Shown here: piece by piece, positions 10,573 to 22,089 of the stretch
Numbering within the stretch: position 1 is the stretch's first letter
Layout: every line of letters starts with the position of its first letter
Source of the DNA: Plotosus lineatus
Taxonomy: Eukaryota > Chordata > Actinopteri > Siluriformes > Plotosidae
Direction of reading: 5' to 3'
Assembly (NCBI GenBank): GCA_024760905.1
Contig: CM045729.1
Span: 2,402,663 to 2,466,662 of the forward strand
Length of the DNA stretch: 64,000 nucleotides
Position numbers and translations under genes: made by a program
Notes under the pieces: model-generated
The model's input: the letters and a program-made list of their open reading frames with translations, nothing else
The model's database searches: none
What the model was told of the DNA's origin: nothing

Positions 10573-13525
10573 TGTAAAACCAATGCCACAAATAATGTGT
10601 GAGTCACAATTAAAAAATCCATCCCGGTTCGACCGAGGCCCGAGTTAACAATGACCGCCATCAATGCTGTTAACCAACAGGGTGCTGGTGGAAATTGGAC
10701 TACTGTTGGTCGAAGAAGGAGACGTGGGAGGCATGTCCGTAGGCAGAGAGAGAAGAGGAAAGGCATGGGTCTAGGACTGAGAGTAGGGACTTTGAATGTT
10801 GGAACTATGACAGAAAAAGACAGAGAGCTGGCTGACATGATGCAGAGGAGGAAGGTGGACACACTGTGTGTTCAGGAGACAAGGTGAAAAAGTAGCAAGG
10901 CTAGAAGCTTAGGAGCAGGGTTTAAGCTGTTTTTTCATGGTGTGGATGGGAAGAGAAATGGAGGAGGAGTCATCTTGAAGGAAGGGTTTGTCAGGAATGT
11001 TCTAAAAGAGAAAATAGTGTCAGACAGAGTGAGGAGTCTCAAGTTAGAAATTGAAGGTGTGATGTTCAATGTTGTTAGTGCTTATGCCCCACAGGCAGAA
11101 TGTGACCTAGAAGAGAAGGAGAGATTCTGGAGTGAGTTAGATGAAGTGATGCAGACTACTCCAGAGGTGAAAGAGTGGTCACTCATGCAGAGTTCAATGG
11201 GCATGTTGGTGCAGTCAACAGGGGGGGACGAGAAAGTGATGGGCAGGTTTGGTATCCAGGACAGGCACACAGAAGGACAGATGTTGATCGATTTTGCAAA
11301 AAGAATGGAAATGGCTGTGGTGTATACTTTCTTCCAGAAAAGACAGGAGCAAAGGGTGACTTATAAAAGCAAAGGTAGGAGCACACAGGTCGACTACATC
11401 TTGTGTAGGCGATGTAATTTGAAGGAAGTCAGTGACCGCAAAGTAGTAGTGGGTGAGAGTGTTGCCAAACAGGATAGGATGGTGGTTTGCAGGATGACGT
11501 TGATGATGAGGAAGGCGAAGAAATCAACGGCAGAGCAGAAGACAAAGTGGTGGAAGCTGAAAAAGGAAGCATGTTGTGTTGTCTTCAAGGAGGAGTTGAA
11601 ACAGGCTTTGGGTAGTCAGGAAGTGCTTTCGGATTAATGGACAATGACAGCTAATGTGATCAGGGAGATTGGTCGGAGAGCACTTGTGTGTCTTTTGGGT
11701 GGAAGGTAGATCAGAAAACTTGGCCATGGAATTTGGAAGTGCAGGAGTGCGTACAAAGGAAGAGTTTAGCTAAGAAGAAGTGGGGTATTGAGAGGATGGA
11801 AGAGAGTAAACAGGAGTACAGGGAGACACAGTGTAAGGCGAAAGTAGCGGTGTCAAAGGCCAAACAGAGGGCATATAATGACTTGCATGCTAGGTTGGAC
11901 AGTAAGGAGGGAGAAAATGATTTATACAGGTTGGCACAGCAGAGAAATAGAGATGGGAAGGATGTGCAGCAAGTCAGAGTGAAAAGGACAGAGAGGGAAA
12001 TGTATTGACTGATGACAGAAGTGTGCTGGGAAGATGGAAAGAGTACTTTGAAGAGCTGATGAATGAGGAAAATGAGAGAGAAAAAAAGAGTAGAAGAGGT
12101 GAACATTGAGGACCAGGAAGTGGCAAAGATTACTAAGGGGAAAGTGATGAGGGCACTGAAGAGGATGAAGAGTGGAAAGGCAGTTGGTCCTGATTACATG
12201 CCTGTGGAGGGATGGAAGTGTCTAGGAGAGGTAGCAGTAGATTTTCTGACAAGAACATTCAACAAGGTCTTCGAGAGTGAACAGATGCTGGATGAATGGA
12301 GGAGAAATGTTCTAGTTCCCATTTTTAAGAACAAGGCAGACATGCAGAGTTCTGGCAACTACAGAGGAATAACATTGACGAGCCATACGATGAAGTTATG
12401 GGAAAGAATAATGGAAGCAAGACTAAGGGCAGAGGTCAGCATTTGTGAACAACAGTTTGGTTTCATGCCAAGAAAGAGCACCACAGATGCAGTGTTTGCT
12501 TTGAGGATGTTTATAGAAAAGTACAGAAAAAGTCAGAAGGAGCTGCATTGTGGATCTGGAGAAAGCATGTGACTGGGTGCCGCGAGAGGAACTGTGGTAT
12601 TGCATGAGGAAGTCTGGAGTGGCAGAGAAGTATGTTAGAGTTGTGCAGGACATGTATGAGAAATGTACGACAGTGGCGAGGTATGCTGTCGGTGTGACAC
12701 AAGAGTACAAGGTGGGCTTGGGACTGCATCAAGCATCATATCTGAGCCTGTTCTTGTTTGCTATGGTGATGGACAGGCTGAGATTCAGACAAGATTCCTC
12801 ATGGACTATGATGTTTGCAGATGACATTGTGATCTGTAGTGAGAGCAGAGAACAAGTGGAGGAAAATCTAGAGAGGTAGAGGTCTGCCCTGGAAAGGAGA
12901 GGAATGAAGGTTAGCCTCAGTAAGATAGAATATATGTGTGTGAGTGACAAGGACCCAAGAGGAAATGTAAGGTTATAGGGAGCAGAGATAAAGAAGGTGG
13001 AGTATTTTAAGTACTTAGGCTCAACAATCCAGAGCAATGGAGAGTGTGGAAAAGAGGTGAAGAAGTGTGTGCAGGCAGGTTGGATTGGTTGGAGAAAAGT
13101 GTCCAGTGTGATGTGTGATAGAAGGGTATCGGCAAGAATGTAAGGAAAAGTGTACAAGACTGTATTGAGGCCAGCAATGTTGCATGGGTTCGAAACAGTG
13201 GCCCTGGGGAAAAGAGCACATCAGAGGGTCCACACATGTAAGATGTTTTGGAGACAAACTCTGAGAGGCTAGATTGAGTTGTTTTGGACAGGTACAAAGG
13301 AGGGATAGTGAATATATTGGTAGTCAGATGCTGAGGTTAGAACTACCTTGCAGAAAGCCTAGATGAAGACCAAAGAGCATATTTTTGGATGTGGTGAAGG
13401 AGGACACAAAGGTAGTTGGTGTAAGAGAAGAAGATGCAGAAGATAGGGTGAAATGTAGGCAGATGATTCACTGTGGCGACTCCTGAAGGGAACAGCGGAA
13501 AGGAAAAGACGAAAAAGAAGAACAT
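10573..13525 (+). pseudogene. RTE-type LINE copy D, near full length
   Basis: The leader at 10573-10760 is followed by the endonuclease from about 10765: GLRVGTLNVGTMTEKDREL, VDTLCVQETR then a stop, FNVVSAYAPQAECDLEE, FFQKRQEQRVTYKSKGRSTQ and VDYILCRRCN. The expected GADFNGHVGA box is frameshifted near 11180. The linker lies at 11688-12008 and RT follows at 12063-12900 (FGFMPRKSTTDAVFALRMF, LEKACDWVPREELWYC, FADDIVICSESREQVEE, YLGSTIQSNGECG). An 84-base in-frame deletion near 13218 removes the segment between GKR and HIRG. The 3' tail ends AACAGCGGAAAGGAAAAGAC then an A/G-rich stretch. At least ten stops or shifts make it inactive. The single long ORF encodes EN plus RT, as usual for RTE. Confidence 0.9.
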
Positions 13526-14105
13526 AAAAATGTATCAGACTTTTAGATAGATATAAAAATGTAACAGACTATCGGAACATGTTGCAACACATTCCATATC
13601 CTTTCAAAGTTTAAAACATCATAACATGCTTGTTAAGTGAAGCCCAGTTAAATTTAGAACTATGAACTCTGACCCAATCCAGCAAGCAACTTTTATCTGG
13701 CTGTGAAGTGTCGGTAGCGTTATATATTAACTTGTGATCTTGCCTCAGATTTCGGTTAAATCTTCTTCTTTTCTCAGAGGAAATACTGTTGGCTAAGATT
13801 AAGAAATCTTCTTCATTCGCTGTGCCGACTACTGAAGAAAGGACACAGCCGGAAGGAAATCTCTTTGTCTGTTCAAGCAAGCGTGCCAAACCGGAAAGAC
13901 TTGACAGGCATGCGCACATTTTACTGTGGCAGACCGCGCACAGCCTTGGTGTGTGCGACGTTTTGGCCACGTCTAAGCAACGTTGCGCTGAAACATCACA
14001 TATAGGTTCCCGGTAAACGTTTCCATGACGTTCCATGTTACCTGACTTACTTGTGACCTTTCTGCAACGTTGTAAATGGTCTCAAAGACGTTGCGCGTTA
14101 GCTTG
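13526..14105. other. Unassigned region with a 141-codon frame
   Basis: This stretch matches none of the repeats I recognise. A minus-strand frame from 14036 to 13611 encodes 141 residues with a CAVCHSKMC cysteine cluster and a basic segment (KRRRFNRNLRQDHK). No family is recognised and there is no clear start context. GC content is higher at 13860-14090, where ACGTT is repeated six or more times. It may be part of an unrecognised transposon. Confidence 0.35.
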
Positions 14106-15101
14106 GTAACTTACCCACTCACTGCCTAACCTACTCACTCACTCACTCACTCACTCACTCACTCACTCACTTACCCATTCACTCCCTCATCTTCTTTCTT
14201 CCTCACGCTCTTACTCACTCTCTCCCACACTCTCTTCCTCACTCTTTCTCTCAACGACTCTCTTACTCACTCACTCACTCACTAACCTATTCTCTTACTC
14301 ACTCACTCACTCACTCACTCACTCACTCACTCTCTTACCCACTCTTTTACTCATTCACTTACTTACTCACTCACTCATTCATCCACACTCTCACCAATTC
14401 ACTCTCTTACTCAATAACTTACCCACTCACTCTCTCACCCATTCTCATACTCACTCTTACTTACTCACTCTCTCAAAAACTGTTTTTCTCACTCATTCTC
14501 TCACCCTACTCTCTTACACACTCACTCTCTTACTCACTCACTCTCTTACTCACTCTCTTATTCACTCACACACTCTCTTACTCACTGTTTCACTCACTCA
14601 CTCTCTTACACATTCTCTTACTCACTTTCTTACTTACTCACTCTTTCAACCACTCTTTTACTCACTCTTTCTCTCACCCTTCTTTTACTCACTCACTAAC
14701 TCACTCACTCACTCACTCACCCACACTCTCACCCACTCCCTCTCTATTTCACTCATTAACTTACCCACTCACTCTCTCACCCATTCTCATACTCACTCTC
14801 TTACTTACTCATTATCTCAACCTCTCTTTTACTCACTCTTTCTTTCACCCTGCTCTCTTACACACTCACTCTCCTACTCAATCACTCTCTTTCTCATTCA
14901 CTCACATACTCTCTTACTCACTGTTTTACTCACTCACTCACTCACTGACTCTCAGTCACTCTCTCACACATTCTCTTACTCACTCTCTTATTTACTCAGT
15001 CTCTCAACCACTCCTTTATTCACTCATTCTCTCACCCTACTCTTTTACTCACTCACTCACTCACTCACTCCCTCTCTATTTCACTCATTAACGTAGTCTC
15101 T
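14106..15101. repeat. CTCA minisatellite, block 2 left
   Basis: An array of CTCACTCA, CTCTCTTACTCA and related words, the same word set as block 1. Long perfect CTCA runs occur at about 14140-14172 and 14300-14330. There is no coding content. Confidence 0.93.
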
Positions 15102-15454
15102 GGGGCATGTGGTGGTCTAGTGGTATAAGGCGCCGGATCGCTGATCCAAAGGTTGGCAGTTCGAGTCCCACTCTCCACAAGGTTGTCACTATCCCCCCAG
15201 TGCAGCTAACTGGGTTATCAAAGGCGGGCCATGTCTCTCACTATCTATGGTGAGAGGCATGTAAAAGAACCATTGCTGACTTTCGACAAGAGTAGGCTGC
15301 AAAGCCGTCAGCGTGTTTCCGCCCTGCGATGGCCTGGCGAGCTGTCCAGGGTGTACTCTGCCCTCGCCCTGAGTTGGCTGGGATGGGCACCAGCCTCCCC
15401 GCGACCCTAATTAGGATGAAGCGGTTACAGAAAATGATGATGATGATGATGATG
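15102..15454 (+). mobile_element. tRNA-derived SINE (family 1), full copy
   Basis: The head reads GTGGTGGTCTAGTGGTATAA, with a pol III A box (TGGTCTAGTGG), and CAGTTCGAGTCC, which resembles a B box. A unique body follows, with CTGCAAAGCCGTCAGCGTG and CCTGGCGAGCTGTCCAGG. The tail is TAGGATGAAGCGGTTACAG followed by GAT repeats. A 12-base target duplication, AACGTAGTCTCT (15090-15101) and AACTTAGTCTCT (15455-15466), flanks it with one mismatch. Other copies are at 54699 and 19380 (both minus). It inserted into the CTCA array. Confidence 0.9.
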
Positions 15455-16990
15455 AACTTAGTCTCTCACTCTATTACTCACTCACTCACTTACCCACTCT
15501 CTTATTCATCACTCTCTTAACTACTCACTCACTCATTCACTCACTCTCATACCCTACTTTTTTACTCAGTCGGTCGCTCCCACTCACTCTCTAAAGCACT
15601 CTCTCAAGCACTCTCTCAAGCACTCTCTCACCCACTCACTCTCTTACCCGCTCACTCCCTAACCTACTCTCTTACTCACTAACTCACTCACACTCTCACT
15701 CCCTCACTCACTCTTACTCACTCACTCTCTCAATGACTCTCTTACTCACTCACTCACTTACCCACACACTCCCTAACCTACTCTCTTACTCACTCACTCA
15801 CTCACTCACTCACTCACTCACTCACTCACTCACTCTTTCACTAAATCACGTACCCACTCATTCTCTCACCCTACTCTCTAACTCACTCACTGCCTCACTC
15901 ATTCCCTCACTCACTCACTCATTGTCTCACACACTCACTGTCTTACTCATTCAGTTACTCACTCACACTCTCACACACTCTCTTCCCCACTCACTTCCTC
16001 ACAGACTAACTCACTTACCCACTCACTAAGACATTCTCTCACTCTTTCTTACACACTCACCCACTCACCATCTCTCTTTAATCAACCACTCTCTTACTCA
16101 CTCACTCACTTTCCCACTCGCTCTCTCACCCACATTCTTACTCTCTCACCCACACTTTCAGCCACTCCCTTACTCACTCACTCTCACTCACTCACTCACT
16201 CACTCACTCTCTCTCTCACCCATTCTCTTACTCACTCATTCTCTCACCCTACTCTCTAACTCACTCACTGTCTCACTCATTCACTCACTCACTCACTGAC
16301 TCACACTCTCACACACTCACTGTCTTACTCATTCAGTTACTCACTCACACTCTCACACACTCTCTTCCCCACTCACTCCCTCACCTACTCCCTCCCTCAC
16401 AGACTAACTCACTTACCCACTCACTAAGACATTCTCTCACTCTTTCTTACACACTCACCCAGTCACCATCTCCCTTTATTCAACCACTCTCTTACTCACT
16501 CACTCACTCACTTTCCCACTCACTCTCTCACCCACTTTCTTACTCCCTCTCTCACCCACACTTTCACCCAGTCTCTTACTCACTCACTCACTCACTCACT
16601 CACTCATTGTCTCGCCCACACTCTCACACACTCACTCTCTCACCCACTCTCTTACCCATCACACTCTCACTCACTCACTCACTCACTCACTCACTCACTC
16701 ACTCACTCACTCACTCACTCACTCTCTCACTCACTCATTCATTCACTCACCCACACTCTCACTCACTCACTCTCTTACTCATTCAGTTACTCACTCACTC
16801 TCTCACCCACTCTCTTCCCCACTCACTCTCTCACCCACTCACTCTCTCACAGATTAACTCTCTTACCCACTCACTAAGACATTCTCTCACTCTTTCTTAT
16901 GCACTCACCCACTCACCATCTCCCTTTATTCACCCACTCTCTGACTCACTCCCCCACTCTCATCCACTCACTCACTGTCACTTGTGTCCC
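15455..16990. repeat. CTCA minisatellite, block 2 right, higher-order
   Basis: The array continues. A phrase of about 90 bases beginning CACAGACTAACTCACTTACC and containing CTAAGACATTCTCTCACTC occurs three times, near 16001, 16399 and 16848, so units of roughly 0.40 and 0.45 kb are repeated on top of the 4-base repeat. A long perfect CTCA run lies at about 16665-16725. Confidence 0.92.
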
Positions 16991-16999
16991 AGCAGGTAC

Positions 17000-17255
17000 C
17001 CTTAAGCCCAACGCAGGGTAACACACACAACCATTTGCAATCCACTCACACCTAGAGGAAATCTGAAACAGCCAATTACCTTGATGTGCATGTTTTTGAA
17101 CTGGGGAGTGAAACCAGTGTGCATGCAGGAAACCCACACAAGTATAGAGAGAATCTGCAAACTCCAAACAAAAACACCCTTCCAGAGCCTTTTGACCTGA
17201 ATGCAGGACATTCATGTTGTGAGTGGACATGCCACTCAACCTCCATGCAATGTGT
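17000..17255 (-). mobile_element. Decayed SINE (family 2)
   Basis: On the minus strand this matches the body of the SINE copies at 17395, 18010 and 61470: a segment for header and reading start, then TTGCAGATTCTCTCTATACT, GTGTGGGTTTCCTGCATGCA and GTTTCAGATTTCCTCTAGGT. The family recurs four times here and is widespread in fishes. The head with the pol III boxes is too diverged to mark. Confidence 0.6.
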
Positions 17256-17394
17256 ATTTAATAAAGTAAGAACACTTGGACAGGATCAGAGTATTGTAAG
17301 CATCAATAATTCACTGTAGATTTATTTAAACCCATGGAAATAAAACATATTATCAGACCCCAGAAATAGACAAAGACCTATGTTTCATTGTTAG

Positions 17395-17690
17395 GCCATT
17401 GGTTAGATGGTGTATTAGCATGTTTGCCCCATAGCAAGAAGGTCTTGTGTTCGATACTCGAGCATTTCTCGGTGGAGTTTGAAATGTTCTCCCCTTGCTT
17501 GTGTGGGTTTCCAAATTGATCCTAGGTTTGAGTGGGATTGTGGATGTTGTGGATGGTTGTATGTTTGTTGGCCCGTTGATGGTCCTGTGGACTGTTCAGG
17601 ATGTATCTCGGCCAGTTGACTGAGATAGGATCCTGCCTCCCTGCGAATCTGACAAGATTAAGCGGTTTTCCAAATGAGTGTGTTTTTATC
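17395..17690 (+). mobile_element. Decayed SINE (family 2)
   Basis: The head GATGGTGTATTAGCATGTTT and CAGTGTTCGATACTC-like B-box region (TTGTGTTCGATACTCGAG) are tRNA-like. The body has TGTTCTCCCCTTGCTTGTG then GGGTTTCC, and the tail GTTGACTGAGATAGGATCCT with AAGATTAAGCGG. It is strongly diverged with no clean target duplication. Confidence 0.65.
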
Positions 17691-17756
17691 AGCCAGGGAA
17701 TGATTGACTTCTGATATGGCCACTAGAGGGCAGTGAGAGTGTTTATTACAGGACTC

Positions 17757-17760
17757 CGTT

Positions 17761-17819
<59 letters not shown>
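17757..17819. repeat. TC/TG compound microsatellite
   Basis: A TC run of about 14 units passes directly into a TG run of about 15 units. Confidence 0.95.
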
Positions 17820-17820
<1 letters not shown>

Positions 17821-18009
17821 TCAGAGCCCCTCAGTGGTCTGTGGTTCGATTTGCTTCATTTTACTCTCAGAAATAAATCTTATGAACTCAGCTCAGTTTA
17901 CAATTTTAGTAAAGTCCTATACCATCTACTAACACCACCACACTGCTGAGTTCTGGACTGTGATTGGTTAGAAGGTTTTGTGATTTTCTGTAGCATTAGG
18001 TTTATATGT

Positions 18010-18214
18010 ATGTGTGGCAGCACAGTAATGTAGTGCTTAACATATCCTGACAGCAAGAAGGCCCTGAGTTTGAGTCACTGGCTCTGTGAGGATCTCGATA
18101 TGGAATTTGCATGCTCTCCGTGTGTTTGTGTGGGTTTCCTCTGGGTACTCTAGTTTCATCTCACATTACAAAAACATGCGCATTCGGCTAATTGGCTGTT
18201 GCAAATTACCCCTT

Positions 18215-18283
<69 letters not shown>

Positions 18284-18345
18284 ATGGTTGTGTGTTGGCT
18301 AAGACAGGCTCCAACCTCACCACGACTACAGTGAAATAAAGAAGT
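18010..18345 (+). mobile_element. Decayed SINE (family 2) with internal GT run
   Basis: GCAGCACAGTAATGTAGTGC, AGCAAGAAGGCCCTGAGTTT, GTTTGTGTGGGTTTCCTCTG and AGACAGGCTCCAACCTCACC follow the order of the same SINE family. A GT run at about 18217-18280 has expanded inside the body. The end GTGAAATAAAGAAGTTTGG corresponds to the tail. Confidence 0.65.
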
Positions 18346-19250
18346 TTGGAAAATTAATTAATGTATTTATGTGCTTTTATTGTTTCTATAATGACTCATT
18401 ATTCACAGGGAGGTGTACAGCAGAAGCAATGCTGACAATAAACAGTTGAGTTGTTGACAGACTGCAGTTTTCCATGAGAAGAGATGAGTTCATGTTTCAC
18501 GGAGGGAAGGAGTCTCCAGTGTCAATTCGTAGTAACAGCCTGATGTAACATTGTAGTGCATGATGTAATATTTTATTTGAACAGTATAACCCCGACCTAT
18601 ATCTACTTAAATTCTAGTATTGGTACAATTACATTGTATTAATTGATTCCAAGCAGTCTGTTGTCTTCATTTTGTGGCGTCTTTTGGCAGAGCTGCTTTC
18701 AGTATGTGTATGTGAATGTAACATTTTTTTTTGTCAAATCAGATTTCAAGTTCTATTTGCTGCTCATACCAATCTAATAAGTACAAGACTTTCAGAAACA
18801 GCAACGCTGGTCGATGTCACTTAAAGCATACTAGTGATGGGGCTGTTTGTTTAACCAATCAGATTTCTGATTACTGTGACAGCTAGCGGAATTATAATAA
18901 CATCAGCAATTTTCTGTCCTTTAGTTCGCAATGGCTGATGGGGGATGAGAAATGGTGTTGCACATAATTCTTAAAAATCCATTTTCAAGGTGGATTTTTC
19001 CAGAAATGCTCGGCATCCTATGGAAAGACCGAGGAAGTACAGAAAGGTTTACTGGTTGTTAGATTTGCCCAAACGCCAGATTTACCAGCAGCTTTCACTG
19101 GGGATCACTGGGGAAAGTGACGTGATGCTCAGAGTTACTGGCAGAAATGCATGACACACACACTTAAACACCCCACCCGCCCCAACCTTAAAGGGCCATG
19201 CCCTGTTACATTGTGTTTTTGTATATTATTAATGGTTTGAATATATGCAA
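18346..19250. other. Unassigned non-coding stretch
   Basis: No reading frame with a recognisable domain and no repeat I can name. It is AT-rich with a few short palindromic phrases. It may be ancestral unique sequence. Confidence 0.55.
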
Positions 19251-19719
19251 CGCTGTGGTGGTGGTAGTAACTCTTCTTTCCCTTTTCTCGGGAGTCGCCA
19301 CAGCGAATCATCTGATTCTCACATTTGACTTGCCATAGGTTTTTACGTCGGATGCCCTTCCTGTCACAACCCTTTTAGCAAGGGACAGAAACACGCTGAC
19401 GGCTTTGCAGCCTACTCTTTACGAAAGTCAGCAATGGTTCTTTTACATGCCTCTCACCATAGACACTCCAACCTTAGGATCAGTGATCCGGCACCCTATC
19501 CACTAGACCACCACTGCCCCTCACCCTGTTCTCCAAACATACATACAAATATTTTCTAGCGCTAATTCTGGCATATGCCACTCAAAAGCGCTGGGATCCT
19601 CTGCATCTTTTACGCCAACAACCTTTTTGTCTTCCTTCACCACATCCATATATCTCTTCTTTGGTGTTCCTCTAGGCCTTCTGCCTGGTAGTTCCAACGT
19701 CAGCATCCTACTACCAATA
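19251..19719 (-). pseudogene. RTE-type LINE copy F, 3' tail with SINE piece
   Basis: The left part, TTCTTTCCCTTTTCTCGGGAGTCGCCACAGCG, is the complement of the RTE 3' end. The right part (19706-19521) encodes LELPGRRPRGTPKKRYMDVV of the LINE C-terminus. Between them, at about 19380-19516, lies the head half of SINE family 1 on the minus strand (complement of GGCAGTGGTGGTCTAGTGG). The copy continues at 20503 once the Tigger-like element is set aside: CTACCAATA on the left joins TATTCACTATCC on the right exactly as in the copies at 8781 and 13300. Confidence 0.85.
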
Positions 19720-20502
19720 CAGTGATACCTCTGCTCACGAACATAATTGGTTCCCAGAAAGTGTGTGTGAGGCGAAAAGTTCGTCTTCCGAACATTTATA
19801 AGAAACCATTAAAATGAGAATAATCCGTTCCCAGGTCCCCATAAAACATAATTTTCTACTAAATAAGCCTTAAAACTACACAAAAATATACCTTATTTTA
19901 TGTATAATAAATGTGCTCTTGTATTGTAATTAAAGAAATAAACTGTACTGTATAATAAAGTCGTTTAATTTACCTTTGTGATGGTAGTTGATGGCTTGAT
20001 GGAATGGAGTGGGAGGAGGAGGGAGGGAGGGACTTACTGTTTGGAAGGAGAGTTTGGAAACGCCTACTGTTTGGAAACACGCATAGCCACACACGCACCC
20101 TGAATAGCTTCCTTGTTCTTAAGGATGGGAGCAATGGTAGACTTAGCGTACTGGTACTGGGACGCTGAGTCACACAAACGCACACCTCGTTCGTGTTTTT
20201 CAATGATCTCCGCCTGTGGTGGGGTCTTTTTCGGTCCCATAATAGCAAAAGTACACTCAATATGGTCCAAAATGTCTAGCAAACACAAACCACTTCCGCA
20301 TTCAAAGAAAGGGGTGTGACGAACTGTGACGCCATGAGCGTGCGTCAGCTTCTCGTGGCCGCCACCGTGGCGCTGTTCGACCGCGTGGTTTGATTCGTCC
20401 GCCGAAAACTAGTTCGTCAGCAGAGACAATATGCTCGCAAATTTAATGTTCTTGAGGCGAAAAGTTCGTGAACTTAAGCGTTCGTCAGCGGAGGTTTTAC
20501 TG
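19720..20502 (-). mobile_element. Tigger/pogo-like DNA transposon, deleted
   Basis: The ends are CAGTGATACCTCTGCTCACG at 19720 and the complement of CAGTAAAACCTCCGCTGACG at 20502, an imperfect inverted repeat. TA flanks both sides (19718-19719, 20503-20504). The subterminal phrase GAGGCGAAAAGTTCGT occurs near both ends. It contains only the DNA-binding part of a transposase. It sits inside RTE copy F, so it is younger than that LINE. Confidence 0.85.
20064..20240 (-). pseudogene. Tigger-like transposase N-terminus
   Basis: The frame from 20240 reads MGPKKTPPQAEIIEKHERGV, then RLCDSASQYQYAKSTIAPIL and KNKEAI. This matches the CENP-B-type helix-turn-helix of Tigger/pogo transposases (EIIEKHERGVRVSDLA is the usual form). 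The protein is cut after about 58 residues; the DDE domain is missing. It is likely a non-autonomous remnant. Confidence 0.75.
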
Positions 20503-21895
20503 TATATTCACTATCCCTCCTCTGTACATGTCCAAGCATCTCAATCTAGCCTCTCAGTCTCCAAAACATCTTGCATGTGCTGTCTCTCTGATGTATTTAT
20601 TCCTGATCCTATCCATCCTTGTTACTCCCAAAGAGAACCTCAACATTTTCATCTCTGCTACCTCCAGCTCTGCCTCCTGTCTTTTCCCCAGGGCCACTGT
20701 TTCTAAACCATACAACATCATTGGCCTCATCACCATCTTGTACCCTTTTCCTTTCATTCTTGCCAATACCTTCCTATCACATATCACACCGGACACTTTT
20801 CTCCAACCATTCCAACCTGCCTGCATATGCTTCTTCACCTCTTTTCCACACTCTCCATTGCTCTGAATTGTTGAGCCTAAGTACTTAAAATCCTCCACCG
20901 TCCTTATCTCTGCTCCATGTAACCTCACCGTTCCTCTTGGGTCCGTCTCACTCACACACATGTATTCTGACTTACTGAGGCCAACCTTCATTCCTCTCCT
21001 TTCCAGTGCATACCTCCACCTCTCTAGATTTTCCTCCACTTGTTCTCTGCTCTCACTACAGATCACAATGTTATCTTCAAACATCATAGTCCATGGAGAT
21101 TCTTGTCTAACCTTGTCTGTCAGCCTGTCCATCACCATAGCAAACAAGAAGGGGCTCCGATCTGACCCTTGATGTAGTCCCACTTCCACCTTGAATTCTT
21201 GGGTCACGCCGACAGCACATCTCACCACTGTCTTACATCTCTCATACATGTCCTGCACGACTCCAACATACTTCTGTGCCACTCCAGACTTCCGAATGCA
21301 ATACCACAGTTCCTCTCTCGCCACCCAGTCATATGCCCTCTCCTGATCCACAAAGGCACAATGCAGCTCCCTCTGCCCTTCTCTGTACTTCTCTATTATC
21401 ATCCTCAAAGCAAACACTTCATCTCTGGTGCTTTTTCTTGGCATGAATCCAAACTGTTGTCACAAATGCTGACCTCTGCCTTAGTATAGCTTCCACTATT
21501 CTTTCCCACAACTTCATTGTATGGCTCATCCACTTTATCCCTCTGTAGTTGCCACACCTCTGCATGTCACACTTGTTCTTAAAAATGGCACCAGCACACT
21601 TCTCCATTTTCCGGCATCCGCTCACTCTCTAAGACTTTGTTGAATGTTCTTGTCAGAAAATCTACTGCTACCTCTCCGAGACACTTCCATACCTCCACAG
21701 ATATATCATCCGGACCAACTGCCTTTCCACTCTTCATCCTCTTCAGTGCCCTCCTCACTTCACTCTTACTAATCTTTGCTACTTCCTACTCCTCAACGGT
21801 CATCTCTTCTACTCTTTTTTTTCTCTCTCATTTCCTCAGTCATCAGCTCTTCAAAGTACTCTTTCCATCTTCCCAGCAAACTTCTTTTTTTTTAT
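20503..21895 (-). pseudogene. RTE-type LINE copy F, RT part
   Basis: The 296-codon frame 21444-20554 runs from FVDQERAYDWVAREELWYC through VGLHQGSDRSPFLFAMVMDR and FEDNIVICSESREQ (FADD has become FEDN) to YLGSTIQSNGECG and LRFSLGVTRMDRIRNKYIR. Upstream, up to 21890, lie the KAVGPDDI-type RT start and the EEL linker, frameshifted several times. The 5' end stops at a T-rich stretch (21885-21916), and the endonuclease is absent. The changed catalytic box (one Asp lost) makes it inactive. Confidence 0.88.
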
Positions 21896-21916
21896 TTTAT
21901 TTTTTTTTTTTTTATT

Positions 21917-22089
21917 CAGATTCGTTTAATCAGTATTTTGTGGCCTCCAGACCTATTGCACAATTACCGTTTACATATGAGTGAATGGGCGTGGTTACAG
22001 TTTTGTTACAGATCTTTCATTAAATACATGTTTAAGGTAGGTTGCAATGTATCATAAGACATCAATATTTTTAGAGTTTAACAGATTGG
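21917..22089. other. Unassigned spacer
   Basis: AT-rich sequence between RTE copy F and the next LINE. No feature is supported. Confidence 0.5.

Noticed and set aside
15102..15175. Possible tRNA gene
   Set aside because: The A- and B-box-like sequences belong to the head of a SINE that has target duplications and a body; no proper cloverleaf acceptor pairing is seen.
14106..16990. Regular short repeats as a possible CRISPR array
   Set aside because: The units are 4-8 bases with no unique spacers, and the sequence is eukaryotic.
19261..19330. Start of a host gene at the phrase GTCGCCACAGCGAATCATC
   Set aside because: It is the conserved 3' end of the RTE family, seen at several other places in the window.
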